A stretch of DNA of 64,000 nt from Planctomycetota bacterium (GTDB lineage Bacteria; Planctomycetota; UBA8742; UBA2392), in the NCBI GenBank assembly GCA_020848275.1, contig JADLAK010000085.1:1-64000 (forward strand). Direction: 5' to 3'. The notes under the pieces are model-generated. The model was not told the DNA's origin. It did no database searches and worked only from the letters and a program-made list of their open reading frames with translations. Positions 18,664 to 27,922 of the stretch are shown in pieces. A program made the position numbers and the translations under genes. Numbering within the stretch: position 1 is the first letter of the stretch; the number at the start of each line of letters is the position of its first letter.

Positions 18664-21600
18664 GTCCAGCAAGCCAGACTCCCAACGCGGACTTCCTGAT
18701 CGAAACAAGCTGGGAAGTCGCCAACATGGTCGGTGGCATCCACACCGTGCTCGCCAGCAAGGCCGAGGCGATGCGCCGCTTTTACGGCGACAATTACGTC
18801 GTCATCGGGCCGCGCCTGCCGCGCGATGGCGGCGGGCAGGATTCGTTTGTGCCCAGCGACACCATGCCGGGCCTGGCCGCTCTGCTGGCCCAACACGGCC
18901 TGGTTGTGGAAACCGGCCGTTGGAACGTGCCCGGTGAACCGCGCTGCCTGCTGGTGGATTTCTCGCAGGCCTACAAAGACAAAAACGCCATTCTCGAATG
19001 GCTCTGGGCCAACTTCGGCGTGGATTCGCTGCTGGGCGGCTGGGATTACCTCGAGCCCGTCCTGTTCGCCTACAACGCCGGGCGCGTCATCGAGATCCTG
19101 GCGCGCGAGCAAGTACTGCCATTTCACCGCCACGTCGTGGCGCAATGGCACGAGTGGCTCGCCGCGGCGGGCATGCTGCACCTGCGCCGCGCGCTGCCGC
19201 AGGTGGCGTCGGTCTTCACTACCCATGCCACGATCTTGGGCCGCGCAGTCTGGGGCAGCGGCGGCAACCTGGAGACTGTGCTCAAGGAGCAAACGACCGT
19301 CGATTGCGCACGGTCGCTCAATGTGCTGCCCAAGCATTCGCTGGAAGAAGCCGCCGTGCGCGAGTGCGATTGCTTCACCACCGTTTCGCAACTGACCGCG
19401 GACGAAGCGACGCTGATTTTTAAGCGAAAGCCCGACCAATTGCTGCCCAACGGGCTGGGCGACGAATTTCCCCCGCCGCTCTACCGCGACACCGACTCCG
19501 TGGCGACATCGCGCTATTCGCTGCTGCACCTCGCAGAACTGGTGACAGGCCGGGCACTTGATCGGCGTAAGACCGTCCTGCTGATGTCGGCCGGACGTTA
19601 CGAATACCTGAACAAGGGCATCAACGTCGTGGTGGACGCGTTAGGCGGCTTGCGCGACAAACTGGCCGGCGCCGACATCCGCGTTGTCTGCTTTCTCTTC
19701 TTCCCGGCGGCTATCACCGGGCCTGACCGCGAGCTGTTGAACGCCCGGCGCGAGGAGGCGCTGCCCTCGACGTCGCGTGTGTGTACACACGAGCTTCACG
19801 ATGAAATCAACGACCCGATCATGGCGCACCTGCAAAAGCTGGGCCTGAACAACTCGGCGCAGGACCGCGTGCAAGTCGTGTTTGCGCCCATTTATCTCAA
19901 TGGCCGCGACCCGATCATCAAAGGAAGCTTCTACGAGTTGCTGCCGGCCTTTGACCTGACGCTGTTTCCCTCGCAATACGAGCCCTGGGGCTATACGCCG
20001 CTGGAAAGTATTTCTTACGGCGTGCCCACGGTGACGACAGATGTCGCCGGATTTGGCAAGTGGGCGCAATCGGTCGCGCCGTCGCAAGCCGTCTATGTGC
20101 TGCCGCGCAAGGATGCGAGCCACGAAGAATGCCGCGACTCGCTGATCCGCTATCTCGCCGAGTTCGTCACACTCGATCGCACCCGCATTGGCGAGCTCAA
20201 AAGCGAGGCGCGCCGCTTCGCCGCCCAGGCCAATTGGCGGCAATTTGCGCTGTGTTATCGGCAGGCGCATGCCCTGGCGTTGCAGGCGCGCGACAAACGG
20301 ATGCCGTTGCAGGCCAGCGCCGCCGTCGTTCGATCGGGACCGCCCGCGACGTCCTTCTTCGCCAGCGTCGACGGCTCGCCACGCCTTCGGCCCTTTACCG
20401 TCAAGAACTCGCTGCCGCCCGTATTTGCCAAGTTGCGGGAATTCGCGCGAAACTTGTGGTGGACGTGGCACGAAGAGGCTGAGCAACTGTTTGCCGAACT
20501 CAGCCCCGAGCATTGGGAAGCGTCGCATCACAACCCCATCGGCATGCTGGAAATGCTGCCGCAAACGCTGTTGCAGCGCGCCGCCCGCGATGAGGCCTAC
20601 TGCGCGAGGATCGCGCGCATGACTAGTCGCCTCGACGCCTATATGGCCGAAAGACGTGAGTCCGCGGCCAATCCGCACATCGCCTACTTCTGCATGGAAT
20701 ACGGGCTGCACGAGTGCCTGCCGTTGTACTCCGGCGGCCTGGGCGTCCTTGCGGGCGACCACTTGAAAGCCGCCAGCGACCTGAAACTTCCGCTGGTCGC
20801 CGTCGGGCCCGCGTGGCGCAACGGCTATTTCGTGCAACGCATCGACCATCACGGCAACCAGACCGAAGAGACGCGCGAAGTCGATTTCGCAGCCTCTGGC
20901 CTGGAGCCGGTGCGCGGCGACGACGGCTCACGCGTCATCATCTACGTGCGCATCCCTGGACGATCCGTCGCGGTGCAGGCGTGGAAGGCGCAGGTCGGTA
21001 GCGTGCCCCTGTACCTGCTTGACACCGATTTGCCCATCAACCGGGCCGCCGACCGCGAGATCGCGTCCTCGCTCTATCGCGGCGACACCGAACGCCGTCT
21101 GCAACAGGAAATGGTGCTTGGCATCGGCGGCCGCAAGCTGCTAGTCGCGCTCGGATATCGCCTGCAGGTCTATCACATGAATGAGGGCCACGCGGCCTTG
21201 GTGATCTTCAACCGGCTCGTGGCGCTCGTGCGCGATCACGACCTCGATTACCGCGCCGCGCTCGAATATGTGCGCCAGACGTCGGTGTTCACCACCCATA
21301 CGCCGGTACCCGCGGGACATGATTCGTTCCCCGAAGACCTGCTGCGCCCGTACCTGTCGATCTACGAAGACCTGCTGCATAAGTCGTGGGAACGGCTGAT
21401 GGCCTTGGGCCGCGCGCGGCCGGACAACGCCACGGAGCCCTTTTCCATGACGTTGCTGGCATTGCACGGCTCGGCCGAGGTCAATGCCGTCAGCAAGACA
21501 CACCGGCGCGTAACGCAGCAGATGTTCCAGCGCGCCATGCCTGGGTTTCACGTCAGTGAAATACCCATCGCCGCCGTTACCAACGGCGCGCACGCGCGCA

Positions 21601-22955
21601 CCTGGATGGCGCCCGCCATCCGCCTCCTCGTCGACCGCGAGCTGGGCGAAGGATGGGAGAACCGTCCTGTGCGCGAAGTCGATTGGCGCGCCTTGCAGCG
21701 TATCGGCAGCGCCGAACTTGCGGCGGCACGCCAGGGCCTCAAGCGCGACCTGCTGAACCGGGTGCGCGCGCGGCTGGAGGCCGACTTCTCTCGCCGGCAC
21801 GATTCGCCCCAATTGCTGGCCCGCATGGTTGACGGCCTCGACGAGCGCTCGCTGGTCGTGGGCTTTGCCCGGCGATTTGTCAGTTACAAGCGGCCGACGC
21901 TGCTGTTGCGCGAACTGGAAACGCTCAAACGCATCGTGTCGCAGGCCGACCGCCCCGTGCTTTTTTTATTCGCGGGAAAGGCACATCCCGACGACCAGTG
22001 GGGCAAGCGACTGCTGCAGGAAGTATTCATGGCCTCGCGCCGCGACGAATTCGCCGGACGCCTGCTGTTGCTTGAGGACTACGACCTCCATCTTTCGCGC
22101 TACCTGGTGCGCGGCTGCGATGTGTGGCTGAACACGCCCATCCACCTCATGGAGGCCAGCGGTACCAGTGGCATGAAAGCCGCCATGAACGGCGCGCTGA
22201 ACCTGAGCGTACTCGACGGGTGGTGGGCCGAGGGTTCCAATGGAAAGAATGGCTGGGCAATCGGCGCGCCGCCCGCGCAGTTCCTTGGCCATCTCGCCCG
22301 TGAGCAGCACACCACCGACGTCGCCGAGGAAGCCGACAGCCGGCACTTGTACATGTTGCTCGAGCGCGTGTTGCTGCCGATGTTCCACGCTGAGGGACCC
22401 GCGCGGCCGTCAGCTGAGTGGTTTGAGCGCTGCCGGGAATCGATGATCGAGGCGCTTTCGCGTTTCTCCTGCACGCGCATGTTGACCGAATACAGCCAGA
22501 ACCACTACGGCCCGGCGCTCAAGCGCGCGCTGGCCGCCCACGGCGACGACTTTGCGGCCATTCGCGGACTCTGCGCCGCCAAGCGCCGGCTGGCGGGCGC
22601 CTTCTCGGCGGTGGAAATCATTGACAGCCGTGTCAGCGGGCTCGAGGACGGCGAACTGGCGCTGGGCGAGACGGTCGAGATGTCCCTGCGCCTCAACCAG
22701 GCGGGCATACCGGCCAATGAGCTGCGTGTCGAATTTGTCGCCGCACCGCGCGATTCAGGAGGCGAGGCCGAGCGCCTGGTGCCGTTCCCGCTGAACTACA
22801 CGGGCAACGACGAGCGCGGCTACGGCCTGTGGGAAGGAAGTTTCTGCCCCTCGCACAGCGGGCCGCACGCGTGGGGCGTGAGGGTGTTGCCAGCCGTCGG
22901 CGCCGATTTGCGCGCCAGCTCAGGTTTCGATTTCGCGTTCGTGAAATGGCTTTGA
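18660..22955 (+). CDS. Fusion: GT3-like glycogen synthase + GT35 alpha-glucan phosphorylase
   Basis: A 1,431-aa protein starting at the ATG overlapping the GH57 stop. Residues about 8-570 are a GT3 (animal/yeast-type) glycogen synthase: 'FLIETSWEVANMVGGIHTVL', 'LLPNGLGDEF' and 'FPSQYEPWGYTPLESISYG'. Residues about 585-680 match the DUF3417 region that precedes bacterial alpha-glucan phosphorylases ('LREFARNLWWTWHEEAEQ'). The rest is the phosphorylase: 'AYFCMEYGLHE', 'LYSGGLGVLAGDHLKAASDL', and the PLP-lysine motif 'ASGTSGMKAAMNG' with Lys1173. About 100 C-terminal residues look like a small beta domain. The protein thus joins a chain-building and a chain-degrading catalyst. Both halves keep their signatures, so neither looks dead. 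The fusion is continuous in one frame. Confidence 0.93.
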   Translation: MSPASQTPNADFLIETSWEVANMVGGIHTVLASKAEAMRRFYGDNYVVIGPRLPRDGGGQDSFVPSDTMPGLAALLAQHGLVVETGRWNVPGEPRCLLVDFSQAYKDKNAILEWLWANFGVDSLLGGWDYLEPVLFAYNAGRVIEILAREQVLPFHRHVVAQWHEWLAAAGMLHLRRALPQVASVFTTHATILGRAVWGSGGNLETVLKEQTTVDCARSLNVLPKHSLEEAAVRECDCFTTVSQLTADEATLIFKRKPDQLLPNGLGDEFPPPLYRDTDSVATSRYSLLHLAELVTGRALDRRKTVLLMSAGRYEYLNKGINVVVDALGGLRDKLAGADIRVVCFLFFPAAITGPDRELLNARREEALPSTSRVCTHELHDEINDPIMAHLQKLGLNNSAQDRVQVVFAPIYLNGRDPIIKGSFYELLPAFDLTLFPSQYEPWGYTPLESISYGVPTVTTDVAGFGKWAQSVAPSQAVYVLPRKDASHEECRDSLIRYLAEFVTLDRTRIGELKSEARRFAAQANWRQFALCYRQAHALALQARDKRMPLQASAAVVRSGPPATSFFASVDGSPRLRPFTVKNSLPPVFAKLREFARNLWWTWHEEAEQLFAELSPEHWEASHHNPIGMLEMLPQTLLQRAARDEAYCARIARMTSRLDAYMAERRESAANPHIAYFCMEYGLHECLPLYSGGLGVLAGDHLKAASDLKLPLVAVGPAWRNGYFVQRIDHHGNQTEETREVDFAASGLEPVRGDDGSRVIIYVRIPGRSVAVQAWKAQVGSVPLYLLDTDLPINRAADREIASSLYRGDTERRLQQEMVLGIGGRKLLVALGYRLQVYHMNEGHAALVIFNRLVALVRDHDLDYRAALEYVRQTSVFTTHTPVPAGHDSFPEDLLRPYLSIYEDLLHKSWERLMALGRARPDNATEPFSMTLLALHGSAEVNAVSKTHRRVTQQMFQRAMPGFHVSEIPIAAVTNGAHARTWMAPAIRLLVDRELGEGWENRPVREVDWRALQRIGSAELAAARQGLKRDLLNRVRARLEADFSRRHDSPQLLARMVDGLDERSLVVGFARRFVSYKRPTLLLRELETLKRIVSQADRPVLFLFAGKAHPDDQWGKRLLQEVFMASRRDEFAGRLLLLEDYDLHLSRYLVRGCDVWLNTPIHLMEASGTSGMKAAMNGALNLSVLDGWWAEGSNGKNGWAIGAPPAQFLGHLAREQHTTDVAEEADSRHLYMLLERVLLPMFHAEGPARPSAEWFERCRESMIEALSRFSCTRMLTEYSQNHYGPALKRALAAHGDDFAAIRGLCAAKRRLAGAFSAVEIIDSRVSGLEDGELALGETVEMSLRLNQAGIPANELRVEFVAAPRDSGGEAERLVPFPLNYTGNDERGYGLWEGSFCPSHSGPHAWGVRVLPAVGADLRASSGFDFAFVKWL

Positions 22956-22970
22956 TGCCGGAGGAATAGC

Positions 22971-24920
22971 ATGCCCGTATCGCCGACGCAGGTGCAGGAA
23001 ATTGAATCCCCAGCCGCCGTGGCGCGCCTTGCGCAGCCGCGGCGCGCGGCGAGGGCTGCACCGGCCGATACATCACTTTTAGACATCGTTACGAGTTTGC
23101 GGTCGCTGGGCGAGGAAATGCGAGATTACGCCCGCCTTAACGACGGTGTATTGGACGCCATCGCCGAGCCATACCAACGCAGCGCCGTCAATCTGCTGCA
23201 ATACCTCGCGCTACGGCGCCACGACCTTCGCGACCTGCAACAGCGGCTTTCGGGACTAGGTTTGTCGTCGCTTGGCCGGTCGGAATCCCACGCATTGGCC
23301 ACCGTAGAAGCGGTTCTACGGGCGCTGCACGCGCTTGCCAGGCTCCCGGAGTTCAAGCCGGACAAACAGACACTTGGATTTGAACAAGGTGACCAGTTGC
23401 TGCGCGGCCACACTTCCTCGTTGCTGGGCCATGCTCCCAAGGGGCGCGAGTCCCGCATCATGGTCACCATGCCAAGCGAAGCGGCAAAAGATTACGCGCT
23501 GGTGCGTGACCTTGTGCAAAACGGCATGAACGTGATGCGCATCAATTGCGCGCACGATTCGCAGCCGCAGTGGCTGGCCATGGTCAAGAACCTGCGCAAG
23601 GCCTGTCGCAGTTTACGGCGCCGTTGCCTGGTCTTGATGGACCTGCCGGGGCCCAAGCTTCGGACCGGCCCGATGCAACCCGGCTCCACGGCATTCAAGC
23701 TTTCACCCGAGCGCAATGCCCGCGGCAGGCTGCTTTCCCCCGCTAAGTTGCTACTGGTGTCGGAACGACCCTCGGGTCCCCTGCCCGCTTGCGACGCCAT
23801 GGTTCGAGTGCCGCAGGCTTTGTTGCGCTCCCTGACTACCGGGCTGCGTTTGCGCCTGACCGATACGCGCAAGCGCCCGCGCTCGCTGACTTGCGCACTC
23901 GGCGGACGCGGCTGGCGCCTGCTTGAGGCGCGCAAGTCCTGCATCCTGGATAACGGCACCAAGCTGCGGGCGCCCGACGGCCGCAAACACAAGATTGCGG
24001 GCCTTGTGCCTGAACCGGGCGAACTGGTGATCAACGTCGGTGACTTCGTGGCGCTGACACCCGAAGGCCGCCCCGGCCGCATGACAACCCGTCAGGTGGC
24101 CGGCCTTCCGCGGCGTGTTGCGGTGGTCCCGTGCACGCTGCCTGAAGTCATCGCACAGGTGAAGGTCGGCGAGCCCGTCTGGTTTGACGACGGCAAGATC
24201 GGCGGCTTGGTGGCCGCGGCAAGCGCCGACGAACTGCTCATTGAGGTGGTTCACGCGCGCGAAAACGGCGGCAAGCTCGCCGCCGACAAGGGCATCAATC
24301 TGCCGCACAGCGACCTGCACCTGGACGCGTTGACTAAAAAGGACCGCGAGGACCTGCCGTTTGCGGTTGAGCACGCTGATCTTGTGGGCTTGTCGTTTGT
24401 CAATTGCGCCGATGATGTGACGTCCCTGCACCAGGCACTCGGCACGCTAACCGACGCCAAGCCGGGCATCATCCTCAAGATCGAGACGCAACGCGGCTTC
24501 GCCAACCTCGCATCCATCATCCTGGCCGCCATGCGCACTTACCCCGTCGGAGTGATGATCGCGCGCGGCGATCTGGCCGTGGAGTGCGGCTTTGAGCGCC
24601 TGGCGGAAGTGCAGGAGGAGATTCTCTGGATTTGCGAGGCGGCGCACGTGCCGGTGGTCTGGGCGACGCAAGTGCTGGAAACGTTGGCCAAGAAGGGCGC
24701 GCCGACGCGCGCCGAAATCACCGATGCCGCGATGGCCGAGCGCGCCGAGTGCGTGATGCTGAACAAGGGGCCTCACATCCGCAAAGCCCTGCACACCCTG
24801 GACAACATCTTGCGCCGCATGCAGGGGCATCAATCCAAGAAGCGCGCGATGCTGCGCCAGCTGAATGTCGCCAACAATATGTGGCCCGCCGCGCCGGAGA
24901 AAACGGCGCAGCACGCCTAG
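22971..24920 (+). CDS. pyk: Pyruvate kinase-like protein with long N-terminal extension and no C-terminal domain
   Basis: A 649-aa protein whose residues about 165-620 are a pyruvate kinase barrel with an inserted B domain: 'NVMRINCAHDSQPQW', 'LMDLPGPKLRTG', 'VGEPVWFDDGKIGG', 'VGLSFVNCADDV', 'ILKIETQRGF' (catalytic Lys) and 'GVMIARGDLAVECGFE'. The first 150 residues are a helical extension rich in Leu/Arg. The usual regulatory C-terminal domain is missing; the chain ends soon after 'ATQVLETLAKKGAPTRAEITDA'. GGAGG lies before the ATG. It would convert phosphoenolpyruvate and ADP to pyruvate and ATP, presumably without classical FBP regulation. It is followed at 17 nt by GAPDH. Confidence 0.88.
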   Translation: MPVSPTQVQEIESPAAVARLAQPRRAARAAPADTSLLDIVTSLRSLGEEMRDYARLNDGVLDAIAEPYQRSAVNLLQYLALRRHDLRDLQQRLSGLGLSSLGRSESHALATVEAVLRALHALARLPEFKPDKQTLGFEQGDQLLRGHTSSLLGHAPKGRESRIMVTMPSEAAKDYALVRDLVQNGMNVMRINCAHDSQPQWLAMVKNLRKACRSLRRRCLVLMDLPGPKLRTGPMQPGSTAFKLSPERNARGRLLSPAKLLLVSERPSGPLPACDAMVRVPQALLRSLTTGLRLRLTDTRKRPRSLTCALGGRGWRLLEARKSCILDNGTKLRAPDGRKHKIAGLVPEPGELVINVGDFVALTPEGRPGRMTTRQVAGLPRRVAVVPCTLPEVIAQVKVGEPVWFDDGKIGGLVAAASADELLIEVVHARENGGKLAADKGINLPHSDLHLDALTKKDREDLPFAVEHADLVGLSFVNCADDVTSLHQALGTLTDAKPGIILKIETQRGFANLASIILAAMRTYPVGVMIARGDLAVECGFERLAEVQEEILWICEAAHVPVVWATQVLETLAKKGAPTRAEITDAAMAERAECVMLNKGPHIRKALHTLDNILRRMQGHQSKKRAMLRQLNVANNMWPAAPEKTAQHA

Positions 24921-24937
24921 AACACGGAGGATCCACA

Positions 24938-25969
24938 ATGCCTGTCCCGAAAATTGCGATCAACGGTTTTGGCCGCATTGGCCGCATGGTCACACGTATC
25001 GCCAAGTTGCGCCGCCATTTTGATGTCGTCGCGGTCAACGACCTGACCGACCCCGAACACCTGGCGTATGCGTTTCGCTACGACAGCATCCACGGGATTT
25101 ATCCCGGCGAGGTGTCCACGCAGGGCGACACCATGACCATCGATGGCGACCCCTTCAAAGTGTTGCAGGAAAAGGACCCGACCAAGCTGCCGTGGCGCGA
25201 ACTGGGCGTCGATTACGTCATCGAATCCACGGGCAAGTTCACCAAACTCGATGAGTTGAAAATCCACCTTGAGCGCGGCGCCCGGCGCGTGATCGTCACC
25301 GTCCCGACCAAGGACGACCTCGAAAGCACCGTGGTGCTGGGCGTGAACGACACCGTTGTCACCCGCGATTCGCGCATTATTTCCAACGCCAGTTGCACGA
25401 CCAACTGTGCGGCGCCCATGGCGCTGGTGCTGGAAAAAACCTTCGGCATCAAGCGCGGGCTGCTCACCACGATACACGCTTACACCTCGGACCAGCGGCT
25501 GGTGGACGCGCCGCACAAGGATTATCGGCGCTCGCGCAATGCCGCCACGAACATCATCCCGACATCGACCGGCGCCGCAAAAGCCATTGGCCGGGTTATC
25601 CCGTCGCTCAAGGGCAAGCTGGATGGCATCGCGATGCGCGTGCCGGTGCCGGACGGCAGCGTCACGGATTTGACCGTCGAGCTGGCCAAAGATGTCACGG
25701 CTGAGGAAATCAACGCGGCGATGCGCAATGCGGCGGGCGACTACCTCAAGGGCATCATGCAGTACACGACCGACCCGATCGTCTCGACGGACATCGTGGG
25801 CAACAGCCATTCGTGTATTTTCGATTCGCTGCTGACGCAGGTCATCGCGGGCAATTTCGTCAAGGTGATCGGCTGGTACGACAACGAGTGGGGCTATAGC
25901 TGCCGCGTCGAGGATTTAATCAGCCGCTGCACGCACCTTGACGGCATGACAACGAGCATCAAGCAATAG
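24938..25969 (+). CDS. gap: Glyceraldehyde-3-phosphate dehydrogenase (type I)
   Basis: A 343-aa phosphorylating GAPDH. The ATG at 24938 has CGGAGG eight nt upstream. Seen: 'INGFGRIGRMV' dinucleotide fold, 'VNDL' with Asp35 favouring NAD over NADP, catalytic Cys153 in 'SNASCTTNCAAP', 'TTIHAYTSDQRLVDAPHKD', and the C-terminal 'WYDNEWGYSCRV'. Length and motif spacing are ordinary. It sits between pyruvate kinase and phosphofructokinase, only 13 nt from the latter's proposed start, so these genes are probably one transcript. Confidence 0.96.
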   Translation: MPVPKIAINGFGRIGRMVTRIAKLRRHFDVVAVNDLTDPEHLAYAFRYDSIHGIYPGEVSTQGDTMTIDGDPFKVLQEKDPTKLPWRELGVDYVIESTGKFTKLDELKIHLERGARRVIVTVPTKDDLESTVVLGVNDTVVTRDSRIISNASCTTNCAAPMALVLEKTFGIKRGLLTTIHAYTSDQRLVDAPHKDYRRSRNAATNIIPTSTGAAKAIGRVIPSLKGKLDGIAMRVPVPDGSVTDLTVELAKDVTAEEINAAMRNAAGDYLKGIMQYTTDPIVSTDIVGNSHSCIFDSLLTQVIAGNFVKVIGWYDNEWGYSCRVEDLISRCTHLDGMTTSIKQ

Positions 25970-25982
25970 GCGTGAGGTCACC

Positions 25983-27011
25983 ATTAAACGCATCGGCATC
26001 ATCACCAGCGGCGGCGACGCGCCGGGCACCAACGCCTGTGTGCGCGTAATCGCGCGTCGTTGCTTTGAAGCCCAGATCGAGGCTGTCGGCATCTATGACA
26101 GTTGGGATGGTCTGCTCAAGAGCGCGGTGCGAACCCTGGGGCGAGGCGATGTCGCGGGCATCGCGCAGCGCGCCGGCACGATTCTGCGCAGCGCGCGCTC
26201 GCGCCTGTTTTTGAGCCCCGGCGATCCGCAGATCGCCAAAGACGCGCTTTCTAAACATGGCATCGACGGGCTGGTCGTCGTCGGCGGCAACGGCAGCCAG
26301 ACCGCCGCGGCCATGCTTGCTGAGGCCGGCTTTCCGGTGGTGGGCGTGCCCAAAACCATCGACAACGACCTGGTCGGCACCGACCAGAGCGTCGGGTTCC
26401 AGACGGCAGTTGAAGTCGCCATGCAGGCGCTGGACGCCCTGCGCGCGACGGCTGAAAGCCACTCGCGCGTGATGGTGGTTGAGGTGATGGGGCGCCACGT
26501 GGGCTGGATTGCGGTCGAAGCCGCAATTGCCGGAGGCGCGGACATTGCGCTGATCCCCGAACACGATTTCACGCTCGACGAAATCTTCGAGCGTCTGCAC
26601 ACCCGCCACGAAGTGCACAAGCGCAACTACAGCATCGTGATTGTCGCCGAGGGCGCGATGGACAGCGCCAAGAAACTGGACGTCAACCGTGGCACGCGTG
26701 ACGTGCTGGGCCGCCTGCGGCTTGGCGGCGTCGGCACCATGCTCGCCCACGAAATCGAGCGCAAACTGGGCTGGGACGCGCGCTGTACCACACTCGGTTA
26801 TCTGCAACGCTGCGCGGCGCCCATCGCGCCAGACCGCCTGCTCGCTACGTGGCTGTCAGACAAAGCCGTCGACTTCCTGCTGGCGGGACAAAGCGGCGTG
26901 ATGGCGGGCCTAAACGGCCGCACGGTTGAAGCCATGCCGCTCAAGGATGTCGTCGGCAAACTGAAAACCGTGACCGACGATTACTTTCGTCTTGCCAAGA
27001 TATTCGGGTAG
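25983..27011 (+). CDS. pfkA: 6-phosphofructokinase with apparent ATT start codon
   Basis: A PFK of 342 aa if it begins at the ATT at 25983. Upstream of the GTG at 26040 the frame encodes the essential phosphate-binding loop 'GIITSGGDAPGTNACVR', and no ATG, GTG or TTG lies between this loop and the GAPDH stop. GAGG sits five nt before the ATT. Counting from ATT, key residues fall exactly at E. coli PfkA positions: Gly11, Gly104, Lys124, Asp127 ('PKTIDND'). Asn occupies position 103 ('GGNGSQ'), where the Mg-binding Asp is usual. Gly104 argues for ATP; Lys124 is typical of PPi-type enzymes. 'VEVMGRHVGW' is intact, and 'GYLQRCAAP' replaces the usual 'QRGG'. Donor uncertain. Confidence 0.9.
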   Translation: MKRIGIITSGGDAPGTNACVRVIARRCFEAQIEAVGIYDSWDGLLKSAVRTLGRGDVAGIAQRAGTILRSARSRLFLSPGDPQIAKDALSKHGIDGLVVVGGNGSQTAAAMLAEAGFPVVGVPKTIDNDLVGTDQSVGFQTAVEVAMQALDALRATAESHSRVMVVEVMGRHVGWIAVEAAIAGGADIALIPEHDFTLDEIFERLHTRHEVHKRNYSIVIVAEGAMDSAKKLDVNRGTRDVLGRLRLGGVGTMLAHEIERKLGWDARCTTLGYLQRCAAPIAPDRLLATWLSDKAVDFLLAGQSGVMAGLNGRTVEAMPLKDVVGKLKTVTDDYFRLAKIFG

Positions 27012-27129
27012 TTGTCGCCAGAAGTCGCCCACGCACGTGTGTCAGGAATTGGCGTGTGAATTCACGAACTCTTGGCGGGACGGCGCAAAGAGCCTTCACA
27101 GGCGCGCGATATTTTGCGCACTTCCATGT

Positions 27130-27144
27130 GGAGATGTCTAGATG
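27130..27144 (+). promoter_or_regulatory. TGTCTAGA motif between ribosome site and start of phnF (candidate PhnF operator)
   Basis: GGAG, then ATGTCTAGATG, with the last three bases being the phnF start codon. The near-palindrome centred on TCTAGA recurs in the same place before phnG (30841-30857). TCTAGA-centred palindromes resemble operators of PhnF-type GntR regulators. Confidence 0.5.
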
Positions 27145-27897
27145 TCCTTGCAACAGCCGCTCCTGGCCACATCAGAGCCGATTTACCGCGCGATTTCCCG
27201 CCGACTTGAGCAGGAAATCCGTGCGGCGTATCGGCCCGGCGACCAGCTTCCGGCCGAACACGAACTCGCTGAGCGCTTTTCCGTCAATCGCCACACGGTG
27301 CGTCGCGCCGTCGAGATACTGCTCGACAGTGGCCTGCTGCTGCGCCAACGCGGCCGCGGCACCTTTGTCGCCCAGGCGCCCATCGACATTTCTATCGCCC
27401 CCCGCACTCGCTTGACCGAGACGCTGGAATCCCAGGGCCTCATCGCAGATTGCCGCGTGCTCAAGCGCCAGGTGCTGCGCGCAGTGGGTGGCGTAGCAAG
27501 CCGCCTTGAGCTTGAAGAAGGTGACGAGGTCCTGTGGCTCGAAACCCTGCGGCTGGCCGATGGCATCCCGCTATGCCTGATCGGGCACTTCCTGCCCGTG
27601 GCACGTTTCCCGGCCCTGCTCGAATACACGTCGGGTTCCCTGCATGCGTTTATCGAAAAGAGCTGCGGCTTCACGCCCCGCCGCAAGTTCAGCCTTGTTA
27701 CCGCCGCGACGGCCGAGCCCTCGGACGCCGCACACTTGTTGATGGCGCCGGGACAGCCGGTGCTGCGCGTCAAGAGTGTCAACATTCATCCCCACACGGG
27801 CTTGCCCGTTGAGTACGGGCTGACGCGCTTTCGCGCCGACCTCATGCAGGTTCGCGTCGAACCGAACGGCCAAGCAACGCCCGAAGACTTCCAATGA
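27142..27897 (+). CDS. phnF: PhnF-type GntR-family transcriptional regulator
   Basis: A 251-aa regulator with an N-terminal winged helix (residues about 12-80; 'PGDQLPAEHELAERFSVNRH' is the GntR signature) and a C-terminal UTRA ligand domain (about 95-245; 'LWLETLRLADGIPLCLIGHF' and 'GLPVEYGLTRFRAD'). Members at this position usually repress phn operons and respond to phosphonate or phosphate-related ligands. It heads the C-P lyase operon, 25 nt before phnD. The TCTAGA motif overlapping its own start suggests autoregulation. Confidence 0.9.
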   Translation: MSLQQPLLATSEPIYRAISRRLEQEIRAAYRPGDQLPAEHELAERFSVNRHTVRRAVEILLDSGLLLRQRGRGTFVAQAPIDISIAPRTRLTETLESQGLIADCRVLKRQVLRAVGGVASRLELEEGDEVLWLETLRLADGIPLCLIGHFLPVARFPALLEYTSGSLHAFIEKSCGFTPRRKFSLVTAATAEPSDAAHLLMAPGQPVLRVKSVNIHPHTGLPVEYGLTRFRADLMQVRVEPNGQATPEDFQ

Positions 27898-27922
27898 CCA
27901 TGACCATTAATCGGAGACAAAA

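Noticed and set aside
17512-18708. A 398-codon minus-strand frame, and similar long antisense frames at 19641-20852 and 35250-36764
   Set aside because: High-GC codon bias opens the opposite strand. The plus-strand proteins there (GH57, GT3-GT35, PhnM) have complete catalytic motifs.
26040-26042. GTG at 26040 as the phosphofructokinase start
   Set aside because: It would delete the essential phosphate-binding loop 'SGGDAPGTN' encoded just upstream in the same frame.
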